A DNA stretch of 64,000 nucleotides from Streptomyces sp. B93 (GCF_018070565.1 NZ_JAGPXL010000029.1:1-64000); one strand, 5' to 3'. Numbered from the stretch's first letter, positions 41,361 to 50,807 are shown. The notes: generated by a model not told the origin, from the sequence alone. Numbers and translations are program-made.

Positions 41361-42232
41361 TCTCCCGGTCCCCGTCCCAGCCGAGGCCCCAGGGCCCGCC
41401 CTCGCCCTCGCTCCCGTCCCGGTTCCGGCCCCGGTTCCGGTCCGGAGGGAACAACCGAGGTGCCCCCCTCCCCCTCCTCCTCCCCGCGCTGATCGGTCTC
41501 TTCTTCCTCGTCCTGCCGCTCGTCGCGCTGCTGATCCGTGCCCCCTGGCGGAGCATGCCCGACCTGCTGACCAGCGCCGAGGTGTGGCAGGCGCTCCGGC
41601 TTTCCCTGGTCTGCGCGACCGCGGCCACCGCGGTGAGCCTGGTCGTCGGGGTGCCGCTGGCCTGGCTGCTGGCCCGGGTGGAGTTCCCGGGGCGCGGGCT
41701 GGTGCGGGCCCTCGTCACCCTGCCGCTCGTGCTGCCGCCGGTCGTCGGCGGTGTGGCGCTGCTGATGGCGCTCGGCCGCAACGGGGTCGTGGGCCGGTGG
41801 CTGGACGACTGGTTCGGGGTCACCCTGCCGTTCACCACGGCGGGCGTGGTGGTCGCGGAGGCCTTCGTGGCGATGCCGTTCCTCGTCATCAGCGTGGAGG
41901 GCACCCTGCGCGCCGCCGACCCCCGCTACGAGGAGGCCGCCACCACCCTCGGCGCCTCCCGCTTCACCGCCTTCCGCCGGGTCACCCTGCCGCTGATCGC
42001 GCCGGGCGTCGCGGCGGGCGCCGTCCTCGCCTGGGCCCGCGCGCTCGGCGAGTTCGGCGCGACCATCACCTTCGCGGGGAACTTCCCGGGCCGCACCCAG
42101 ACCATGCCGCTCGCCGTCTACCTGGCCCTCCAGAACGACCCGGAGGCGGCGATCGCCCTCAGTCTGGTCCTGCTCGCCGTGTCGATCGCGGTGCTGGCGG
42201 GGCTGCGCGACCGGTGGATGACCGCCTCATGA
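41357..42232 (+). CDS. modB: Molybdate ABC transporter permease
   Basis: 291 residues from a GTG overlapping the ModA stop (GTGA). The first 35 residues are Pro/Arg-rich and cytoplasmic. The binding-protein-dependent permease domain has five to six transmembrane helices, and the cytoplasmic EAA loop is visible as EEAATTLGASRFTAFRRVTLPLIAPG. AGNFPGRTQTMPLAVY is typical of ModB. It forms the membrane channel with ModC. Confidence 0.9.
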   Translation: MISRSPSQPRPQGPPSPSLPSRFRPRFRSGGNNRGAPLPLLLPALIGLFFLVLPLVALLIRAPWRSMPDLLTSAEVWQALRLSLVCATAATAVSLVVGVPLAWLLARVEFPGRGLVRALVTLPLVLPPVVGGVALLMALGRNGVVGRWLDDWFGVTLPFTTAGVVVAEAFVAMPFLVISVEGTLRAADPRYEEAATTLGASRFTAFRRVTLPLIAPGVAAGAVLAWARALGEFGATITFAGNFPGRTQTMPLAVYLALQNDPEAAIALSLVLLAVSIAVLAGLRDRWMTAS

Positions 42233-43302
42233 CCGGCGGCGGGGACGACAAGCGCCAGGGCGCCGAAGGGCTCGACGCCCGGCTGGTGGTCGAGCGGGGC
42301 GCCTTCCGTCTCGACGTGGCGCTCAGCGCGGCGCCCGGTGACGTGGTCGCCGTGCTCGGCCCCAACGGCGCGGGCAAGACGACCGCGCTGCGGGCCCTGG
42401 CCGGTCTCGTCCCGCTGTCCGGCGGGCATCTGCGGCTGGACGGGCGGGAGTTGGACGGTACGCCGCCGGAGTCACGGCCGGTCGGGGTGGTCTTCCAGGA
42501 CTACCTGCTCTTCCCGCACCTGTCCGCGCTCGACAACGTCGCCTTCGGCCCGCGCTGCCACGGCGCCTCCAGGGCGAAGGCCCGCGCCCAGGCCGCCGAG
42601 TGGCTGGACCGGCTGGGTCTCGCCGCGCACGCCGCGAGCAAGCCCCGCAAGCTGTCCGGTGGCCAGGCCCAGCGCGTCGCCCTCGCCCGCGCCCTGGCCA
42701 CCCACCCGCGCCTGCTGCTGCTGGACGAGCCGCTCGCCGCGCTCGACGCCCGTACCCGGCTCGACGTACGCGCCCGGCTCCGCCGCCACCTGGCCGACTT
42801 CGAAGCGGTCGCCGTACTGGTCACGCACGACCCGCTGGACGCCATGGTGCTGGCCGACCATCTCGTCGTCATCGAGGACGGCCGCAGCGTCCAGGAGGGC
42901 GCACCGGCCGACATCGCCCGCCACCCGCGCACCGACTACATCGCCCATCTGGTCGGCCTGAACCTCTACCGGGGCCGGGCCGACGGCCACGCCGTCCGCC
43001 TCGACGACGGACCCGCGATCACCACCACCGAGGACCTCACCGGGCCGGTCTTCGTCGCCTTCCCGCCCAGCGCGGTCACCCTGCACCGCGACCGGCCCAC
43101 CGGCTCCAGCGCCCGCAACCTCTGGCGGTGCGAGGTGGCCGGTCTGGAGACCCACGGCGACCGGATCCGCGCGGCCCTCGGCGGCGAACTCCCCCTCGCC
43201 GCCGACCTCACCACCATGGCCGCCGCCGAACTGGACCTCCGTCCGGGCGGCACGGTGTGGGCGACGGTGAAGGCGACCCAGACCCACGCCTACCCCGCCT
43301 GA
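42229..43302 (+). CDS. modC: Molybdate ABC transporter ATP-binding protein
   Basis: 357 residues; the ATG overlaps the ModB stop (ATGA). Walker A GPNGAGKTT (44-52), Q-loop VFQDYLLFPHLS, signature LSGGQ (142-146), Walker B LLLLDEP (162-168), and H-loop VTHDPLDA. The C-terminal 120 residues contain a TOBE/MOP-like domain (about 285-350), typical of ModC for molybdate regulation. It powers import through ModB. It is the last gene of the operon; no strong terminator hairpin was seen after it. Confidence 0.9.
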   Translation: MTGGGDDKRQGAEGLDARLVVERGAFRLDVALSAAPGDVVAVLGPNGAGKTTALRALAGLVPLSGGHLRLDGRELDGTPPESRPVGVVFQDYLLFPHLSALDNVAFGPRCHGASRAKARAQAAEWLDRLGLAAHAASKPRKLSGGQAQRVALARALATHPRLLLLDEPLAALDARTRLDVRARLRRHLADFEAVAVLVTHDPLDAMVLADHLVVIEDGRSVQEGAPADIARHPRTDYIAHLVGLNLYRGRADGHAVRLDDGPAITTTEDLTGPVFVAFPPSAVTLHRDRPTGSSARNLWRCEVAGLETHGDRIRAALGGELPLAADLTTMAAAELDLRPGGTVWATVKATQTHAYPA

Positions 43303-44057
43303 GGCGTCCCCCACCAGCCCTCGCGTGACGCACATCACATGCCCATCTTTGATCACGCAGCGCTACACATCATCGCCGCAGGCACCCCACAACCCCCTCC
43401 GGACCCCTGGCCGAAAACGCTCTCTACGCGGCCCGGCGCACAAATGAGTTGCGATTTCCGCCAACCCCCTCCCCCCACAGGTCAGTCACGATTCCAGCCC
43501 CCGCGATCGCGACAGGTATAGACCTCAATTCGAGCACTTGAGCGAGTGGCCGAAGAATACCGACCGCCCGCCCGGTGTCGCCGGAAGCACTGATGTCGCC
43601 CGCATCCCGGCATAGCCCGTTAATCCGGATGAGCCCCGGAACCCTCCGTAACCAGCCTCCCCCACCTGCGGATTCCCTGCCGGAAACCCCCTTCCCCCCG
43701 ATGATCCGTAGGCCTAGGTTCGTGGAGGCCGCGAGGGGCGGGGGACACGGAGTCCGGTGTGGAACGGGCCGGACGCCCCTCGCGGCATCGCAGTCGAGGG
43801 AGGGGGACGGGGGCTTCGCGGGTTCACGGCACGTCGTAGTGCAACGTCCGGGGGGCACTCCAGGCCCCCCTCATCGGCCGCCACTCACCGTCACCGACCG
43901 CAGTCGCACCGGGCGCTCCACCGACCGCGCCCCGGCAACTCCCCGTCACACACGGCGGCTTCGCCCTGCCTTCTCCCCCTTCCGTCTCCCCTCCCCCTCG
44001 TCCCCACCGCCCGCCGCTCACCCTGCCCACACACCGCAGCACGAAGGAGGGCCACCC
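43303..44057. other. 755-base gap without a recognised gene
   Basis: The gap separates modC from the DUF1906 gene. Bases 43330-43620 are relatively A/T-rich and full of stops; the rest is C-rich. No ORF shows Streptomyces-like codon bias or homology, no tRNA fold was recognised, and the only small palindrome noted is around TAGGCCTA (43710-43717). It probably holds a long 5' regulatory leader or a decayed gene. Confidence 0.5.
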
Positions 44058-46304
44058 ATGGCCGACGAGATGGTGCTCAGAGCCCAGAGGTTCGTCAATC
44101 AGGTCTACGGCGGCAGAATCGGCATGACCGTCACCGAGGACGGGCGCACGGGCTGGAACACCATGTACGCCCTGACCCGCGCCCTCCAGTGGGAACTCGG
44201 CATCACCGCGCTGTCGAACAGCTTCGGGCCCACGACGCTCTCCACCCTCAGGTCGAAGTACCCGAGCCTCAACGCCTCCACCATGCCGTCCGCCGACTTC
44301 TGCCGGATCATCCAGTCCGCGCTGTACTGCAAGGGCTACGACGGCGACGGCATCGAGGGCGTCTACACCGACCGCGTCGCCGCGGCCGTGGCGTCCCTGA
44401 AGGCCAACATGGGCGTCGGGGGCACGTTCCCCGGCAGCAGCCTGGAACCCAAGGTGTTCAAGGGCCTGTTGAACATGGACGCCTACGTCACCGTCAACAA
44501 CGGCTCCGACACCATCCGCGAGATCCAGCAGTGGCTGAACGGCCGCTACGTCAACCGCGCCGACTTCTACGTCATCCCCTGCGACGGCCACCACTCCCGC
44601 GACGTCGCCAAGTCCCTGCTGCTGGCCATCCAGTACGAACTCGGCATGGCCGACGGCACCGCCAACGGCGTCTTCGGCCCCGGCACCCAGTCCGGCCTGC
44701 GCAATCACACCGTGGCCGTCGGCACCACCGGCACCTGGGCGCTGCTGTTCACCGCGGGCATGATCCTCAACAAGCGCAGCGTGCCGTTCGGGAACTTCAC
44801 CTCCACCGTCGCCGACGGGGTGCGTGTCTTCCAGTCCTTCGCCAAGCTCCCCGTCACCGGCATCGGCGACTTCCAGACCTGGGCGTCCCTGCTGGTCTCC
44901 TACGGCGACCAGAGCCGCGCCGGTGAGGCCTGCGACGGCGTCACCAAGATCACCCCGGCGCGGGCGCAGGCGCTGAAGGACGCGGGCTACAAGTACGTCG
45001 GCCGCTACCTCTACAACCCGTCGACGACCTCACTGCCGGAGAAGGAGATCCAGCCGGGCGAGCTGGAGACGATCCGGCAGTACGGGCTGCGCTGCTTCCC
45101 GATCTACCAGACGTGGGCCCGCTCGGTGGACTACTACAGCCCCCAGCAGGGCGTCCTCGACTGCGCCAACGCCACGTACAAGGCCGAGGAGCACGGCTTC
45201 AAGTCCGGCAGCCGGATCTACTTCGCGGTCGACTACGACGCCGTCGACGACGAGGTGACCTCGCACATCCTGCCGTACTTCCAGAGCGTCAAGAGCCACA
45301 TGGACCGCACCGGAAGCGGCTACCGGATCGGCATCTACGGGCCCCGCAACGTCTGTTCCCGGGTCTCGGCCGCCGGGTACGCGGACGCCAGCTTCGTGTC
45401 CGACATGTCCTCCGGGTTCTCCGGGAACCTCGGCTACACGCTGCCGGAGAACTGGGCGTTCGACCAGATCGTCACCAAGTCCGTCGGCTCCGGCGACGGG
45501 GCCATCGAGATCGACAACAACATCGCCTCCGGCCGCGACACCGGCCAGGCCAGCTTCGACCCCGCGCCCTCGCTGAAGCAGGACATCTACTTCAACTTCG
45601 ACTACTGGGGCGCCCTGGCCTCGGAGGCCACGGAGTACATGCGGTCCATCGGGCGCGGTGAGACGTCGACCAGCATCTACACCCGGCTGGAGTGCCTGAA
45701 CGCGGTCTTCGAGGAGGACGACGTCATCACGGCGACCGCCCGCCGGTACCGGATGCGCAAGGCCCTCATCCAGACCTCCGCCTTCTGGGAGTTCTGCCAC
45801 TACGGCAACGAGGACGCCAACGTCGACGGCGGTGTCGGCCTCTACTACACCGGCGTCCTGCCGGACTGGGCCCAGCACCTCCCCGGCGTCGAACGGGCCC
45901 AGGACTCCAGCACCGGCATCGGCCAGATCCAGGGCCGGGTCGGCATCCTCGCCTGGAACCACTGCATCAACGCCGGGCTCGTCGACGGGGAGATCCTCGA
46001 CCCCACCGACGTACGCCCCGACCCGGACGCCGACCGGTACAAGATGTGGCTGCGGCTGCTCACGGACAACTCCTTCAACGTCCGCACCATCGGCCTCGTC
46101 CACATCTGGGGCGCCGACGGCAAGCCCGGCGACGTCGCGGAGAGCCCGATCCGCCGCCCCGCCCTCGACTACACCGAGACCGAGATCTACGAGGTCCTGC
46201 GCCGCTACCAGGGCCCGGCGGAACCGGCGTTCAGCGACGCCCAGCTGCGGATGCCGCTCTACGCGATCTTCGAGAAGTACAACCGCGTCGTGCGCGAGGC
46301 CTGA
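44058..46304 (+). CDS. DUF1906 glycoside-hydrolase-like, peptidoglycan-binding protein
   Basis: 748 residues from the ATG at 44058 behind a near-perfect GAAGGAGG site; the frame is open upstream but unrelated. Residues about 1-280 contain peptidoglycan-binding-like repeats (ALTRALQWELGI.., VYTDRVAAAVASLKANMGV, GVFGPGTQSGLRNH). Residues about 300-500 are the DUF1906/GH25-like domain (ALKDAGYKYVGRYLYNP, IYFAVDYDAVDDEV, YRIGIYGPRNVCSRV, WAFDQIV). The remainder includes STGIGQIQGRVGILAWNHC, reminiscent of lysozyme-like folds. There is no signal peptide, lipobox or transmembrane segment, odd for a cell-wall enzyme. Three exported proteins follow. Confidence 0.78.
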   Translation: MADEMVLRAQRFVNQVYGGRIGMTVTEDGRTGWNTMYALTRALQWELGITALSNSFGPTTLSTLRSKYPSLNASTMPSADFCRIIQSALYCKGYDGDGIEGVYTDRVAAAVASLKANMGVGGTFPGSSLEPKVFKGLLNMDAYVTVNNGSDTIREIQQWLNGRYVNRADFYVIPCDGHHSRDVAKSLLLAIQYELGMADGTANGVFGPGTQSGLRNHTVAVGTTGTWALLFTAGMILNKRSVPFGNFTSTVADGVRVFQSFAKLPVTGIGDFQTWASLLVSYGDQSRAGEACDGVTKITPARAQALKDAGYKYVGRYLYNPSTTSLPEKEIQPGELETIRQYGLRCFPIYQTWARSVDYYSPQQGVLDCANATYKAEEHGFKSGSRIYFAVDYDAVDDEVTSHILPYFQSVKSHMDRTGSGYRIGIYGPRNVCSRVSAAGYADASFVSDMSSGFSGNLGYTLPENWAFDQIVTKSVGSGDGAIEIDNNIASGRDTGQASFDPAPSLKQDIYFNFDYWGALASEATEYMRSIGRGETSTSIYTRLECLNAVFEEDDVITATARRYRMRKALIQTSAFWEFCHYGNEDANVDGGVGLYYTGVLPDWAQHLPGVERAQDSSTGIGQIQGRVGILAWNHCINAGLVDGEILDPTDVRPDPDADRYKMWLRLLTDNSFNVRTIGLVHIWGADGKPGDVAESPIRRPALDYTETEIYEVLRRYQGPAEPAFSDAQLRMPLYAIFEKYNRVVREA

Positions 46305-46341
46305 CCCGAGAAGCCCCACCGACCACCAGGAAGGCTGACCC

Positions 46342-47103
46342 GTGATCAACATCGACCTGTCCCGCAGACGCGCCCTCACCACCGCCGCCGGGGTCACCGC
46401 CGCCGCGGGCCTCACCGGCGTGGGACTGGGTGCCGTACCGGCCGCCGCCGCCCCCGCCGCCGCGCCGAAGCCCCTGAAGGACGACGACCTCAAGGAAGCG
46501 CTGCGCCGCTTCGAGGCGCGCCGCCGCCGCACGCTGACCGGCCGCCCGTCCGCGAACGGCTGGGAGATGCACAAGGCCGTCGACGCCGACAGCGAGCTGG
46601 CCACCTGCCCGGTGCCCGGCACCGGACTGAGCGTGGTGGTGCGCACCGGGGACGTGGAGACCGTACTGGTGCACGTCGTGCGCCGCTTCCACTACGAGGT
46701 CGACACCCTCGGCCTGCCCGGCGAACCGGCGCCCCTCCAGGGCTGGACCGCCCCGTCGAAGGTCCGCGACAGCGGCCTGCCGCAGTCCGCGCAGGCCTCC
46801 GGCACAGCCGTCGTCGTCCGCCCCGGCTCCTTCCCGCCCGGCGTCCGCGGCGGCTTCACCAGGGCCCAGGAACTGGTGATCCGCGACATCGTCGCCGACA
46901 CCGAGGGCGTCGTCCGCTGGGGCGGCGACGACCGGCGCCCGTACGAGGGCCTGTTCTACGTCGCCGTGGCACCCGGCGACCCGAAGCTGGCCCGCGTCGC
47001 CGAGGGCCTGCGCGCCGCGCACGAACGGCCGGGCGCCGGGGCCGGGGTCCTCGTGGACGCCACCGAGCCGTCCCGGCGCCGCCGCGCCGCCCGCCACCAG
47101 TGA
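46342..47103 (+). CDS. Tat-exported hypothetical protein
   Basis: 253 residues from a GTG at 46342 with AGGAAGG upstream. Twin-arginine-type signal LSRRRALTTAAGVTAAAGLTG, cleaved near AAA-APAAA. The mature part contains AFAR-like basic LRRFEARRRRTLTG, GWEMHKAVDADSELATCPVPG and VLVHVVRRFHYEVDTLG, with no catalytic motif recognised. It follows the DUF1906 gene by 37 bases and precedes a small secreted protein by 14 bases, so the four genes 44058-48627 look like one transcription unit. Confidence 0.7.
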   Translation: MINIDLSRRRALTTAAGVTAAAGLTGVGLGAVPAAAAPAAAPKPLKDDDLKEALRRFEARRRRTLTGRPSANGWEMHKAVDADSELATCPVPGTGLSVVVRTGDVETVLVHVVRRFHYEVDTLGLPGEPAPLQGWTAPSKVRDSGLPQSAQASGTAVVVRPGSFPPGVRGGFTRAQELVIRDIVADTEGVVRWGGDDRRPYEGLFYVAVAPGDPKLARVAEGLRAAHERPGAGAGVLVDATEPSRRRRAARHQ

Positions 47104-47117
47104 CCCGGGAGGAACCC

Positions 47118-47630
47118 ATGAAGATCACCAAGCTGCGGGCCGCCCTGTCCGCCGCCACCACCGCCGTGGCCGCCACCGCCGGACTCCTGGCGACCGCCAC
47201 CCCCGCCCAGGCCGCCACCTACTACGTCACCGACAACTGCGACGTCCCCTGGATCAACTGCTCCTACGGCGACCTGTGGATGGTCTACAACTCCAAGGAG
47301 TACGCCCTCAGCGGCGGCAAGATCCTCTCCAGCTGGGCCAGCTTCTACGGCAACGTCCACGACTACGACGGCACCAGCCAGTACCAGGGCTCCACCCTGT
47401 CGACGTACGTCTACGTCTTCAACGGCAACGGCAACGGCAGCGGCCAGCGCGTCAAGAACAACGCCGCCTCCGTCCGCAACTGCGCCCCCGCGGACAACTA
47501 CCGCGTCTACTACAACTCCGGCTACCAGGGCCACTCCCAGTACTTCGGGCACGCCTCCGCCTACGACTGCCCCTTCGTGAACCTCGACTCGACGCTGAAG
47601 AACGACAACGCCTCCCAGCACTTCGCGTGA
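47118..47630 (+). CDS. Small secreted protein, I36/crystallin-like
   Basis: 170 residues from the ATG at 47118 with GGGAGGAACCC directly upstream. Sec signal peptide ending near AQA-ATYY. The mature protein has paired cysteines (NCDVPWINC, NCAPADNY, YDCPF) and aromatic beta-rich repeats (WASFYGNVHDYDG, GQRVKNNAASVRNC, YYNSGYQGHSQYFG). This resembles peptidase-inhibitor I36/beta-gamma-crystallin-like secreted proteins of Streptomyces. Function not determined by sequence. Confidence 0.72.
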   Translation: MKITKLRAALSAATTAVAATAGLLATATPAQAATYYVTDNCDVPWINCSYGDLWMVYNSKEYALSGGKILSSWASFYGNVHDYDGTSQYQGSTLSTYVYVFNGNGNGSGQRVKNNAASVRNCAPADNYRVYYNSGYQGHSQYFGHASAYDCPFVNLDSTLKNDNASQHFA

Positions 47631-47658
47631 CCCGGCCCCGGACCCAGGAGAGACGCCG

Positions 47659-48627
47659 ATGACCCACCGCACCAAGGCACCAGCCATCGCCCTCCTCGCC
47701 GTCTGCGCGGGCCTGGTCACCAGCTGCGCGGCCCCCGGCGGCGCCCCCGACCGGGGCACCCGGGCCGAACCGGTCGCCGAGGCGGGCTCGGCCGTCGACC
47801 GGAGCAAGTGGCCCAAGGCCGACCCGAACGGACTCGCCAAGGGCCTCGAACTGCCCCTGGAGCGCTACATGCAGACCTACGAGGAGACCGTCACCCTCGA
47901 CGACGCCGAACGCCGCCTCCAGAGCGAGTGCATGGCCGAGTACGGCCTGGAGGTCGCCTTCCCGCCCGCCGGGATGAACCCGCCGCCGAACGACAACGAC
48001 GCCAACATGGAACGCCGCTACGGCATCACCGACCGCGCCGCGGCCGAGAAGTACGGCTACGGGCTGCCCGAGGACCTCCAGCGCCAGCAGCGCACCGAGC
48101 TGCCCGCCCTCACCCAGCCGCAGGTCGAGGTGCTCTCCGGCCGCACCAGCCTGAACCCGGCCGACACCGGCGCGGCCCCGGCACGCGCCAGCTTCAACGG
48201 CAAGAAGATCCACAAGGACGGCTGCGCGGGCTGGGCCGACGACACCCTCGGCACCCGGAACCTCGACTTCACCCTCGTCTCCGAACTCGACGGGCAGAGC
48301 CTGGTGAAGTCGCGGGAGACACCGGAGGTGCGGGCCGTGCTCGCCGACTGGTCGGCCTGCATGAAGGACAAGGGCCACACCGTCGACGTGCCCTACAACG
48401 CCATCGACCTCGCCCCGCGCGCCGGCGACACCCCCTCCGCGGAGGAGATCGCCGTCGCCGTCGCCGACATCGACTGCAAGGAGTCCACGAACCTGGTCAG
48501 GACCTGGTTCACCGAGGACGCCAGGATCCAGCGGGAGCAGATCGCCGAGCACCGCGAGGAGCTGACCGCGCTGCGCAGGGGCCACACCGGCGCCCTCACC
48601 GCCGCCGAGGCCGCCCTCGGCGGCTGA
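47659..48627 (+). CDS. Secreted lipoprotein of unknown function
   Basis: 322 residues. Lipoprotein signal AIALLAVCAGLVTSC with lipobox VTSC. The mature region is hydrophilic with conserved cysteines (RLQSECMAEYGLEV, KDGCAGWADD, DWSACMKDKGHTVD, ADIDCKESTNLV) and a C-terminal helix (REQIAEHREELTALRRGH). The C-x-MxxxG pattern is common to a family of Streptomyces lipoproteins next to two-component systems. It faces the sensor kinase gene, and a shared terminator lies between. Confidence 0.75.
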   Translation: MTHRTKAPAIALLAVCAGLVTSCAAPGGAPDRGTRAEPVAEAGSAVDRSKWPKADPNGLAKGLELPLERYMQTYEETVTLDDAERRLQSECMAEYGLEVAFPPAGMNPPPNDNDANMERRYGITDRAAAEKYGYGLPEDLQRQQRTELPALTQPQVEVLSGRTSLNPADTGAAPARASFNGKKIHKDGCAGWADDTLGTRNLDFTLVSELDGQSLVKSRETPEVRAVLADWSACMKDKGHTVDVPYNAIDLAPRAGDTPSAEEIAVAVADIDCKESTNLVRTWFTEDARIQREQIAEHREELTALRRGHTGALTAAEAALGG

Positions 48628-48640
48628 CCCGCGGCCCCGC

Positions 48641-48669
48641 GGCGCCGGACGCTCAGCCCGTCCGGCGCC
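48641..48669. terminator. Bidirectional stem-loop terminator
   Basis: GGCGCCGGACG (48641-48651) pairs with 48659-48669 around a 7-base loop. It lies between the convergent lipoprotein and sensor kinase genes and overlaps the kinase stop codon. Confidence 0.75.
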
Positions 48670-50062
48670 CCACCGTGAACCCCAGCACCGAGCCGCCCCC
48701 GTCCCGCCGGTAGGCGAACGGCGCCCCGCCGTGCGAGAGGGCCACCTCCCGCACGATGGACAGCCCGAGCCCGGAACCCGGCAGGGCGCGGGCGTCGGCG
48801 GCCCGGTAGAAACGGTCGAAGACCCGGGTCAGGTCGTCGTCGGCGATCCCCGGACCGCGGTCGAGGACCTCGACCCGCAGCGGCCGCCCGGGCGACTCGC
48901 CGTCCGGCCCGGACACGACGATCTCGATCGGCTCATGGCCGTCGGCGTCGAACTTCGCCGCGTTCTCGACCAGGTTGGACAGCGCCCGCGTCAGCAGCAC
49001 GGGCCGCCCCTGCGTCACCGTGCCACCGCCCGCCCGCACCACGATCCTGCGCCCGGTACGGCGCCGGGCCAGCGCGGCGACGTCCTCGGCGAGGTCGGCG
49101 AGGTCGACCCGCTGCGGCGGCTCGGCGTCGGACTGCCCGGCCGCCAGCTCCACCAGCTCGTTGACCAGGTCGGTCAGCTCCCGGGCCTCTTGCCCGAGGT
49201 CGGCGACGAGTTCCTCGCGGGCCTCCGGCGGGAGTTCGTCGATCCGGCGCAGCAGGGAGATGTTGGTGCGCAGTGAGGTCAGCGGCGTCCGCAGCTCGTG
49301 CCCGGCGTCCTGGACGAGGCGCCGCTGGTCCTCCTCCGACTGGGCGAGGCGGCCCAGCATGCGGTCGAAGGCCCGCCCGAGGCGGCCGACCTCGTCGTAG
49401 CCGGTGACCGGGACCTGGATGCCGAGCCGCCGGGTGCGGGCGACGGCCTCGGCGGCGTCGGTGAGGACGACCAGGCGGCGGGTGATGCGCCGGGCCAGCC
49501 ACCAGCCGAACAGCCCGGCGGCGACGACGACCGCCGCCATCAGCAGCCAGGTCCGCTGCTGGAGGGTGCGCAGCAGGTCCTCGGTGTCGCTGAACTCCTG
49601 CGCCACCTGCACCGCGCCCCGCCCGCTGCCGAGCGCGACGGTGGCGACCCGGTACACGTCGCTGCCGACGTCGACGTCCTGGTGCTGGACGACCGTCCCG
49701 GCGCCCGCCGCGCCCGCCACCTCCCGGTCGGCGCCGGTGACGGGGAGGCCGGGGCTGCCCGGGTCGACGATGTCGCCGTCGGGGCCGAGCACCTGCACGT
49801 CCGTGCGGGCGGGGCGGACGAAGTCATGGCCGGGCCCGGAGGAGAAGTCGGCCGGTTCCATCCGGTTGGCCCGCACCTCGGCCCGCAGGTCCTGCACGAC
49901 CTCCGCGAACACCGACTGCTGGTCCACCCGCACCAGCCGGGCCGCCGCGTTGTACGACAGGATGCCGACGACGACGGTGACGGCGGCCGTCACCGCCGCG
50001 AAGGACACCGCGAACGTCGTCCCCAGCGACAGCAGCCGCAGCCGCCGCCCCCGGCTCATCAC
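48653..50062 (-). CDS. Two-component sensor histidine kinase
   Basis: 469 residues. Transmembrane helix 1 (about 10-38) and helix 2 (about 172-192) enclose an extracellular sensor domain. Then come HAMP (about 193-245), HisKA with DAGHELRTPLTSLRTN, N-box NLVENAAKF, G1 DRGPGIADDD and GSGLGLSIVREV. It autophosphorylates and passes phosphate to the OmpR-type regulator whose stop overlaps its start (ATGA). Facing the cluster of exported proteins, it may respond to envelope state; the signal is unknown. Confidence 0.9.
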   Translation of the reverse strand: MMSRGRRLRLLSLGTTFAVSFAAVTAAVTVVVGILSYNAAARLVRVDQQSVFAEVVQDLRAEVRANRMEPADFSSGPGHDFVRPARTDVQVLGPDGDIVDPGSPGLPVTGADREVAGAAGAGTVVQHQDVDVGSDVYRVATVALGSGRGAVQVAQEFSDTEDLLRTLQQRTWLLMAAVVVAAGLFGWWLARRITRRLVVLTDAAEAVARTRRLGIQVPVTGYDEVGRLGRAFDRMLGRLAQSEEDQRRLVQDAGHELRTPLTSLRTNISLLRRIDELPPEAREELVADLGQEARELTDLVNELVELAAGQSDAEPPQRVDLADLAEDVAALARRRTGRRIVVRAGGGTVTQGRPVLLTRALSNLVENAAKFDADGHEPIEIVVSGPDGESPGRPLRVEVLDRGPGIADDDLTRVFDRFYRAADARALPGSGLGLSIVREVALSHGGAPFAYRRDGGGSVLGFTVGRRTG

Positions 50063-50787
50063 TGCTCCCGCAGTACGTAACCCACGCCCCGGACGGTGTG
50101 GATCAGCTGCGGCGCGCCCGGTTCGTCGAGCTTGCGGCGCAGATAGCCGACGTACACGGCGAGGTTCTTGGAGCCGGGGCCGAAGTCGTAACCCCAGATG
50201 CGGTCGTAGATGGTGGCGTGGTCCAGGACGATGCCCGCGTTGCGGACCAGCAGTTCGAGCAGCTCGAACTCGGTGCGGGTCAGCTCCAGTTCACGGCTGC
50301 CGCGCCAGGCGCGCCGGGCCCGGGGGTCCATGCGGATGCCGGCGGCGTCGATGAACCGCGGGTCGGGCAGCGGCCGGGGGACGGTCTCCGGCGCGTCGCT
50401 GGTGAGGGGGCCGCCGTCGGGGCTGGTGCGGCGCAGCAGGGCGCGCAGCCGGGCGAAGACCTCCTCGACGTCGAATGGCTTGACGACGTAGTCGTCGGCG
50501 CCCGCGTCCAGGCCGGCGATCCGGTCCTGGGTCTCCACCAGCGCGGTCAGCATCAGGATCGGGGTGCGGTCGCCCTCGGCGCGCAGCACCCGGCAGACCT
50601 GGAGGCCGTCGATGCCCGGCATCATCACATCGAGGACGAGGACGTCGGGCGGGGTGCGGTGGGCGCTGGCCAGGGCCTCCACTCCGTCGGCGACCGCGGT
50701 GACGTCGTAGCCCTCCAGGGTCAGGGCCCGCTCCAGGGCGTGCCGGATCGCGCGATCGTCCTCGGCGAGCAGAACAGTGGGGGCCAC
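50059..50787 (-). CDS. OmpR-family response regulator
   Basis: 242 residues. The receiver domain shows LLAEDDRAIRHALERAL (acidic pocket), the phospho-acceptor Asp in VLVLDVMMPGIDG and Lys in VVKPFDVEE. The C-terminal winged helix has ELTRTEFELLELLVRNAG and VYVGYLRRKLDEPGAPQLIHTVRGVGYVLRE in blocks. It is translationally coupled to the histidine kinase. A terminator hairpin separates it from the flavin reductase genes upstream. Confidence 0.92.
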   Translation of the reverse strand: MAPTVLLAEDDRAIRHALERALTLEGYDVTAVADGVEALASAHRTPPDVLVLDVMMPGIDGLQVCRVLRAEGDRTPILMLTALVETQDRIAGLDAGADDYVVKPFDVEEVFARLRALLRRTSPDGGPLTSDAPETVPRPLPDPRFIDAAGIRMDPRARRAWRGSRELELTRTEFELLELLVRNAGIVLDHATIYDRIWGYDFGPGSKNLAVYVGYLRRKLDEPGAPQLIHTVRGVGYVLREQ

Positions 50788-50807
50788 GGGTCCAGTGTGG
50801 CAAAGCG

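Noticed and set aside
43575..44057. N-terminal extension of the DUF1906 protein
   Set aside because: The upstream open frame is low-complexity Pro/Arg/Ser with no signal peptide, while the ATG at 44058 has a near-perfect ribosome binding site.
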